Shown piece by piece: positions 27,201 through 36,200 of a stretch of 64,000 bases of DNA. The stretch lies in the NCBI GenBank assembly GCA_964019415.1, contig OZ025869.1, positions 9,159,214 through 9,223,213 on the forward strand. Direction: 5' to 3'. The notes under the pieces are model-generated. The model made no database searches and was not told where the DNA came from. It saw nothing but the letters and a program-made list of their open reading frames with translations. A program made the translations under genes and the position numbers. This DNA comes from Ianthella basta. Taxonomy: Eukaryota > Porifera > Demospongiae > Verongiida > Ianthellidae. How positions within the stretch are numbered: the first letter of the stretch is position 1; the number at the start of each line of letters is the position of its first letter.

Positions 27201-30200
27201 TTCATTGAATTGTGCCTTGTCCATATTCAACAGTTTTTTAAGCTTGCCAAGCACCCTACCTTGAAGACATTTGTGAGTGAACAATGGAAGGAGCAGGCTC
27301 GCTATGTATTCTGGTATGTTTGTTGGTTAAGACAATGCATGATTGCTTTATTGTTTGGGCATATACATATAGCCTACCTCTGAGATGTGACACCCCTATT
27401 ACCTTGTTCTGTATTGTAGGTTCCACTGTGTATGCATTGAATAACTATTTGTAAATGATACTTAGAAGAAACAGATTGTGAATATATAGTTGTGACAGGG
27501 CAGTATTCTTTGGCCACACAGGTCCAGGCTTGTCTACTACATATTCCAGATGATCATTCTCACCTTTGCTTTTGCCATTGCTGCTCGTCCAGAGCTGACG
27601 GATGACCAGCTCAACAGATATCCCTACCCCTTGGACTATTTCAGAGGGATCTGTGAAGTGCTCTTGTTGCTCATGACACTGGTAAAGATTGTGGAAGAAT
27701 TTGCTGAAGTAATAGTGTAAGTAGCACTGTAATGAGTTAATTTACAGATGTGTTTAATAATGTGATTGAAGCTTTTTGAAATGTAAATTTCTGTCATCAA
27801 GAAGTATCCAAACCCTAACCTTAGCTGGATTGTATGGTAGGAGGACGCTGCACAGACAGTCTCAATAATCATCTATTCATGTGTGACTGAGTGAATTTCC
27901 AAGCACTAAGAAACGCTTAACCAATATTACACATTCTAATAGGCCACCTTTTTGGGTTGATGTGCTTCCCAAGGTGGTTCAGTTGGTGGTGCTGTAAGGG
28001 ATTATTGAATGCTTAGTTGGTTAACTAATTCTAGAATATGTGGCATTGTTGCAAGAGAATGGGTACAGGAATGCTCTCTCTTGTTCCCTTCATAACTCTC
28101 CATTCTGCACTCAATGCAAGTGAGACATGTCCAGTTCATTACATAAGGTGATATGACATGTCAAGGTGTGAATTCCTGCATTGCCATGGTAATGCGAGCA
28201 TTGGCATGTGACCTGTGTGATCTGACAGGCTCTTTAAGCTGAGATTGCTTTATAATATGGTATCTTGCAGCTAGATACGTGCTTAAATACAGTGCAGCCT
28301 TACCTTGCAAGTTTAATCAAACTCTGTTGAGACACAACATCGTTGGCCATTTTCTGGAATGTCAAGGGGACATCACGTGTTATCATGTCTATGAAGAGCT
28401 TTCAGCTAATGCTGTCAGGAAAGTGTCATGTAGTGATCACTAAGATGTTTTCTTGTTGATCAACAGTGAAAGGGTTAGTCAAGTAAATTTTCTGTTTTGC
28501 CATGTACAATAATGTTACCCAAGGTTCCCTATCTCAAGTTGAGTGACCCAATATTTTTGGCACCAACTGTTAGTTGTTTTATTACAATAATTTCAAAGCA
28601 GAATGCTTTAGCAACTTATCCTACATGGATAAATTTGATAGTACAAATGCACATCAGTTGAAACCATTAATTCTCTACTGCCTGTGACTTACCCACAAAA
28701 ACTGCACAGGCATTTATTGCTTTTGCAATCACTTTGGTATCGCCTATGCATCTCTATGTCAGAAGGGATCGTTAGCATGAATTATCCACAGTCTATATAT
28801 AGAAGAGCTCTTTGTCTTTAGTTAGTGCTAGTCTTGTCCTGATCCAGCTTAGTATGTACAAGAACTAAGTTAAAATATGAAGGTCAAAATTGGCCGCCAC
28901 AAAGCCACATCGTTTGCATTCCTCACATGCAAATCTAACTGTGCATAGGTGGAGTCGGATATGTACATGGACCAGATTGATTATGTTATCTGCTCCGTAT
29001 CTGAACTTGATGACCATGTGTAAATTCCTGAATGTGCAAGTTATGTGAGACTTCAACCCTCTGTGTTTTATGCCATCATTACTTATGTATAGGCTATATG
29101 CAATGAGTATAAAGGGTTTATTGATATGCACACACTGTGGGTGAAGCCCAAGAATGTGTATAATTGATGACCCCGAGTCTGAATTGTACAACCAACTTGA
29201 ACCAGAATGTGGAATCTCTAGCCCATGAGATTCACTTGTCAAAATGGCTGTTGTACTATGAATTTAATTCGAACACTGAGTGGCCAATCAGAGCTAATGC
29301 AAGGTTTGTAAAAGCTGTTGTCCTTCACAGCAACTTCATTTCCCAGTGTAACAAAGAAATCCCAGGATAGCAGACAGAAGTACAGCTACGGTACAGTGCA
29401 AAGAAAAGGCAACTGTGAACCTTGAAGTGGTAACGTTTACTAGTTCTTTTTATTGTTTCGCATTTACCAGCTAGCAGTTAAACGTTAACAGTTAGCAGTT
29501 GGGAGTTAATGGTTCACCCTTAACTGTTGATGCTTTATATGACATACATAGAGCATTTGATTACAGCAGCAACAAAGAGAGCAGATTCAAATAGTACATT
29601 GCAAATAGTGAATTGTGCAACTACACCATGAGCGAAGCGTGGCCTTTTATATTATTGTGAACTTTCAGGTAGCAGATTTAGACTATGCAAATGGCAAGAC
29701 ATGTACACAAAGAGGATCTATTCATTATGGGAGTGCCTCATCAGATAAATTACTACATCTTCGGAAAGGAGCTGAGTACTTCACTACCTCAACAGCCATT
29801 TTTCATTACGTTATTACTGATTATCCATTACTGGTTACCAACCAAACGGTAACAGAATGGAGACAATTTATTGGATAAGTGAGACAATTCACTGAAAGTG
29901 TCAAACGACAAATGGAATTAGCATTACACTTTATATGCACTGTACCATAGATCCTTCCATCACTGCCCTCCTACCTTGATTTTTAAATAAAGGTAATGAC
30001 ACAGGGGTTGCTAGTAAGACACCTGGAGTCACTAGTTTCACGCACCAAATCCCACTGCGGAAGGGTCTGGTAGTATTGCATAAACCAACTTGTGCCATAG
30101 GAATGTAATATTTCATAATTGTGGTTAACTCTTGCACAATGTTGTCCGTAGCATGGAATGCCCAAAATTTTATTGTTTTGCTTGTATGTCTCGTTCTTGC

Positions 30201-33200
30201 TCTATTTTGAGAGTGTACCCTAGTGAAGTCACAGGGTCACCAACCAAGCATCCTTCAAGCAAGCCAACGTATGCCTCTAAATTTTAGATCGACATCATCT
30301 AGCAAACAACGAATCTGACTGGTCAGGGCAGGATCTCGTCCTGTACATAAGACTACTGGAGTCACTAGTTAGATACCTGCAAACAATGGTCTTACACCTG
30401 TATGAATATGTGGTGACCATATGAATGTGGTGACCTAACCACATTCAAGGAAACACCCACACATCTTGGTACAAATGATTGGATAACCATATGACAATTT
30501 AGCTGATGCACTCACACATACCTTATTTACTTTTCTTACCTTCCACTATACAGGAGTCGTTGGTCCTATTTGTTAGACTGGACTAACTACATTGAGTTGC
30601 TCACTATTCTCTTCACCCTTTCCATCATTCCCTTTCGAGTGTGGAATCACCCTGGACAGTGGATTGTGACTTCCTTGGCATACTTCTTCAGTGGATTTAA
30701 GATAATTGAATTCATTGCTCTCTTTAGGTAAGTTGTGTTACATAATCTTTATTTATTAGAGAATGATTGCTTTCTATAATATCTAAATTCAGCCTGGGTT
30801 CATGTATGTATCTGCATATAAAATGACTCAAGATACTAATCTGAAGCTAGAATTGCTGCCTTTCATTTGATTTCTGTACAGATGGACTGGTGCATATGTG
30901 CACACACTGTACATCATCATTTCAAGAGACATTGTGAGGTTCATGGCTGTGTTCCTCATCTTGCTGGTCATATTCTCCGGAGGATTTTATTTCTCCCTGA
31001 GGTATGATGATTCATTTGTCACACATCCAGACAATAGCACTTTGATGGGAGGTGGAGTAAACTCTGACTTACAGGCATTGGATGGAGTGGCAAGGCTGCT
31101 CCATGAAGTCTACTTCACAGGACTAAGGGCACTCATTGAGGCCGGCAGCGTACTCAACTACTATGGAGCCAATGGCAGCCTCAGGTATGTGTTGAAGTAA
31201 TGGAGAGGTTTAGCATGGCATAAAACAATAATATTTCCATATGATATGTGCGGTATAACTTTACTGTATTTAATGATATATCTTCAGTTTATCACTAATA
31301 TAACCCCTATTGTACATGTTGTAAAAGCTATACGCCTCCAACACTTAAGATTATGCTGTTGGACTAGTTTGTTAATTCATCTTGCTATCTCTTTTTTCTC
31401 ATCTCCCTTATTCAGGGCACTGAGTGTCATAATCTACATGGTGTTTCTGTTCATTGTTGTCATTGTTCTTCTGAACGTGCTGATTGCCCAGGTGTCCGAC
31501 ACTTACGGCAAGGTCCTCTCAACTGCTGAGGGAATCTATCTGTATCATCAGTGTCGATACATTGCCCGGCTAGAGGCGCAGCAGTTTTATCCTGGTGTGA
31601 TATGCTACCTTTTGCCAAGGTGCTTCGAAAGATGTGGTGGTGCCTGCTTCCGTAGATGTGGTTTTGACCGCTTCCCAACATGCTTGCAGATATGCTGTCT
31701 TATCAGCTGCATTATCCCATTGTGCTTCTACTATTGCTGTGACGTCTGTTTTCCGAGGTGCAAGTTTGACAACATTGTAAGTTATATTACAACTGTGTTG
31801 CTACATTAACTGTATTGCACTCGTAGTTATTTACTACAATAATTACTGTGCCTAATTTCTGCATTAAGTTTAACACAGTGTTGACAAGTTCATGAACTGT
31901 TTGCAGCGAAAGTGTGCCTGATTCTATGTGCCCCTTATTGGGCTATCGACATTCCATTCATGTGTGCAGTCAGTATTATGGCAAACATTAGATCTACTAC
32001 TATAAAAGACACATATGAAGTTGAGGTACATAGCAGGGACCAGCCTTTGTAAGACCTATAATCACAGTGGGTATTGTATTGTGCATGTAACATTTGTCAT
32101 CTGTCCCTCTGTCAATAGTGTTCAAAGGAACGTCAGTGGCCTAATTTAGTTTGGATCGGGAAGAAGCGCAATCAAAAAAACCCACGTTGGGAGTCATTCA
32201 AGAAGAAGGTTGTCTGGTTCTTCACTGTGTGAGTGGAGGTTGCCTTGGAATATTATTATATCTATTCTGGTTGCGATTTAACTGTATACTCGCATATGAG
32301 GCATGTCCTCATTATTTAAATGACCCAATACTGTACTGGTATGGCTACTACATGTGGTAATAGCAATGTGTTGGTTTCTTTGCCAAGTTTCAGGACCCAA
32401 CATTTTGACGTCCAGAAATGGTCACAGCCTTTAAGCCATAGCATGGGATGGATTCGTTTGTAGCAAGTGCACACATGCAAGGTGGACAGCACAGCTCCCC
32501 ACTCTGTCTTTCATCACTGACTGCCCGTATTACTGTTCTTAATGGCTTTGTTAGCAACAATGTTTATAGACATAGGAAGGCGTTATAACCAGCAGTCATG
32601 CACAGTATTATACATGGATAGGTTCTGCTAATACTTGTTTCATTCTGACCGAGCCATATCTGCAGAAATAACAATGAACATGAGGTCATTATATGTCACA
32701 GTGGAAGCCTGCATGCATGCCTACATAGTCCCACATGTGCTTGGTCTGAAGTTAGTTTCAATGCAGTGGCCATTGACACAAGTACCACTTCCTTGTACTG
32801 TTGCAGGTATGCCTTTGATGAAGATGATGACTTGGCTGCAGAGGAGGGCACTCAAAAACTGGAGTGAGTTAACTCAGGATTTAGTTTTGACAAAGTATTA
32901 TAAGTAGTGGGTGTGTGCATTTTTGGTTGGGCGTAGAAAGTTGCACACTTCATACCATTCAAATCCATCTAAGCAAGGGAATATATATATTGATTATGTC
33001 TTGAAATACGAACAGACATCTTGAATATGCACTTTCTCACCTGTCTTGTCTCACAATGCATTGCATAGAGTACTATTAGAGACACTCTCTATGTAGGGGT
33101 GGCCTGAAAATTGGTGACGCCCTAATGGAATTGCCTAAGGACCGAATTCACTGAATCATCGCTAAGTGCCAACAAATCATACTGAGGTTGTATGGAACCA

Positions 33201-36200
33201 GTACGCAAGCATGTCAGGGCCACAAACGGTGAAGGCCATACCCTGCGCATGGCATGCGGGCAATTTAAAGGTTGGGTTTCATCATCTTCTTTCTTCTTTC
33301 TTGCACACGCATAACCAGTGAGCAAAAACAGTACAGTGTAGCTCAAGCACCAAACTAGAAGGCTTCTCCGGAGCTATGTGCTTTTGTAGGTGCTAGAGTC
33401 CCACAAGCAAATTGTCTCTGAACAATTTCCTGCGCAACCCAGTGGAACCTCTAAGGAATCTGCCTTTGTGGTGCGTGACGTCGTGACGTGGCACTATAAC
33501 AGTAATGGGCTCCTAGTGCTACTAGTGTATAAAAATTTCTTTAGAATTAAAAGGGATTTAGGAATGGCTGGCAGAAAAAGCACAGAAACAAGCAAGAGTA
33601 ACTCAACATCCTGATAAACCACATTTCTGTGAAGTTCACTCTACATTCCTAATTTCCTTGTAGCTACATGGGACTGTATAGCTGCTGGACATTTGGTCCC
33701 ATGTAGCTGTACAAGGAAATTAGGAATGCAGAGTGAATTTCACAGAAATCTGGTGTATCAGGGTGTTGAGTTACTCTTGCTTGTTTCTATGCTTATTCTG
33801 CCAGCCATTCCTAAATCCCTTTTAATTCTACAGGAATTTTTATACACCAGTTTGTACACTTTTTGCATATCCAAAGGACTATATCTACATCAGATTAATA
33901 TTCGTGCTGAGTATCCAGACGTCACAAATGTAACGTCTGATACAGTAGCATGCAACAAAATGGCAGCATTGGTGTATTGTTAATACATGGGAGCAACAAA
34001 CTTTGCACTCGCTCCAACGCTGTATGAATTGGATTGTTACCGGCGCTCAGATCTTCACCCTTCAGGTACATATGTGAGTCCTGGTACGTGATTTAAGTCC
34101 ATAGATGTCCTGTGTCTTGCACTAGGACCGCGCAAAAGTTCAGTGGGAAGGAGAATATGAAAAGACAAAGTGGGGCAATAGTGGCATGCGACGCTTTCTT
34201 CTTACATGTACTCAAGGTTGACTTCGGGTACATTGTGGTCCATAACCCTTTGATAAATGTTTATCCATGGCCATCAATTGTTCTTCTTCGCCGCAGTTTG
34301 GCTAGTTTTGCTGATGCGCGCTAATACATTAAGATAGGAGTAGCCATTTTTATTGGGTACATTTTTAAATACTGATATGTGTGCTAGCATAGGAAAACTG
34401 TGCATGATGTAATGGGTGCCCAAGTCAATGTGTTTGGATCCTGAATGTGCTGTGGCTGTAACGAGACATGCAGTTTACCTTTTACAAGAACACATACTCA
34501 CGAGACAGCCACTCAAAGTTTTCCAGACAGCAAGGATAGGTTAGGGTTAGTTCACTTGGGCACCAGATGAGTGTGATTCAACATTGGGCATCTGGTGCCC
34601 CAGTGAACTTCACCAGGGAATGCGGCATCCCCTGCAAACATTGGGCATCTGGTGCCCCAGTGAACTTCATCGGGGAAAACGGCATCCCCTGCAAACATTG
34701 GGCATCTGGTGCCCCAGTGAACTTCATCGGGGAAAACGGCATCCCCAGCAAACATTGGGCATCTGGTGCCCCAGTGAACTTCACCAGGGAATGCGGCATT
34801 CCCTGCAAACATTGGGCATCTGGTGCCCCAGTGAACTACGCCAGGGAATGTGGCATCCCCTGCAAACATTGGGCATCTGGTGCCCCTGTGAACTTCACCA
34901 GGGAATACGGCATCCTCTACAAATATTGGGCATCTGGTGCCCCAGTGAACTTCATCAGGGAAAACGGCATCCCCTGCAAACATTGGGCATCTGGTGCCCC
35001 AGTGAACTTCACTATCAGTACTCCCTAGTGAAGTTCACTGGGGAATACGGCATCCCCTGCAAACATTGGACATCTGGCCCCAGTGAACTTCACTATCAGT
35101 ACTCCCCAGTGAAGTTCACTGTGGAATACAGCATCCCCATCAGAAATGACATGACAGTGCGGATACTGGTGTCAGTGTGAACATCACACTATAGTAATGG
35201 TGTGACTGATCACACCTTTAGTGTGAGCACTGACTGGTGTGATGGTCACACCATATTTTTAACAGTGAACACTTCTTCAAGACACCTTCGATATGCTTTG
35301 ACCATTCCTACCTCTGGCAACCCTTTGCCACACATCCTACCCCTGCACACCAATTCCATGGCCAGCTAGCTAGTTTTGTCACTTTAATAATGATATATAT
35401 TCAGTTTTCATTTTATTATTATGCTTGCTACCCTTGCTGTTCATATGTACTGCTGCCTTCAAACACCACTGTCATGCCCTTACTTTGAAATGGATTGTGG
35501 ATTTGGTTTAACTGTCCAGTACTCATGATAGGCCATGTTAGTTGCTCACTCACATTGCAATGCTGTATATTTCTGATGCAGGAGAAAGATGGAAATTGAA
35601 CATAAAAAGCTCGAAGACAAGATAGAGAAAGTACTTTCAGACAAGCTAGAGTGAGTCAGCTCAAGTCTCAGCTTTGATAAAGTTCCTTACATACCTTAGT
35701 GGGTGTGCATTGATTTTGGTTGGATGTAGAAGGTTGCAAACTGCATACCATTCAAATCTATCATGCAAGGGGACATATATGTATATTCAATCTTGAAGTT
35801 CTGTAAATGCATTACGTCCTGTAGAAGCTCAGTAGTAACTAATTCATTGCCCAGTGGGGAGCATCTAAATTGCACATTAAGAAGTGTATTTCAAATACAT
35901 CTTCTGAAGATAGCTCAGTGGCAAATTGAATGCAGCTTTCTATGAGGACAGTTCTTCTCAGTCTAAAGACACTGCAATTTCAATCTCACTGATGAAGTAT
36001 TTGAACAATTTACTTGTAGTCTTCTCACAGACCCACGCTGGAAGAGTCTTGGGTATTCGTGTGTAGCTAGCCCCTTTCCACTGTTCTGGATACTGCCTGC
36101 CAAGGCTCACCATCATTCTAGCATGAATCTACGACAAACCAATGAGTCACTTTGTGAGGGTGATCATCCATCAGCAGAATGTTCACGCAGGACTTAGTCT

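Larger units (their letters stand above)
32864..35581 (+). other. Intron between tail exons 2 and 3, repeat-filled
   Basis: About 2.7 kb containing MITE family B (33523-33850), a dispersed repeat (34015-34335) and the 57-bp minisatellite (34575-35140). No other coding content was recognised. Confidence 0.7.

Noticed and set aside
34567..35180. Repeat proteins of 140-200 codons in three frames
   Set aside because: They are the 57-bp minisatellite read in frames kept open by its period. No splice sites or start context.
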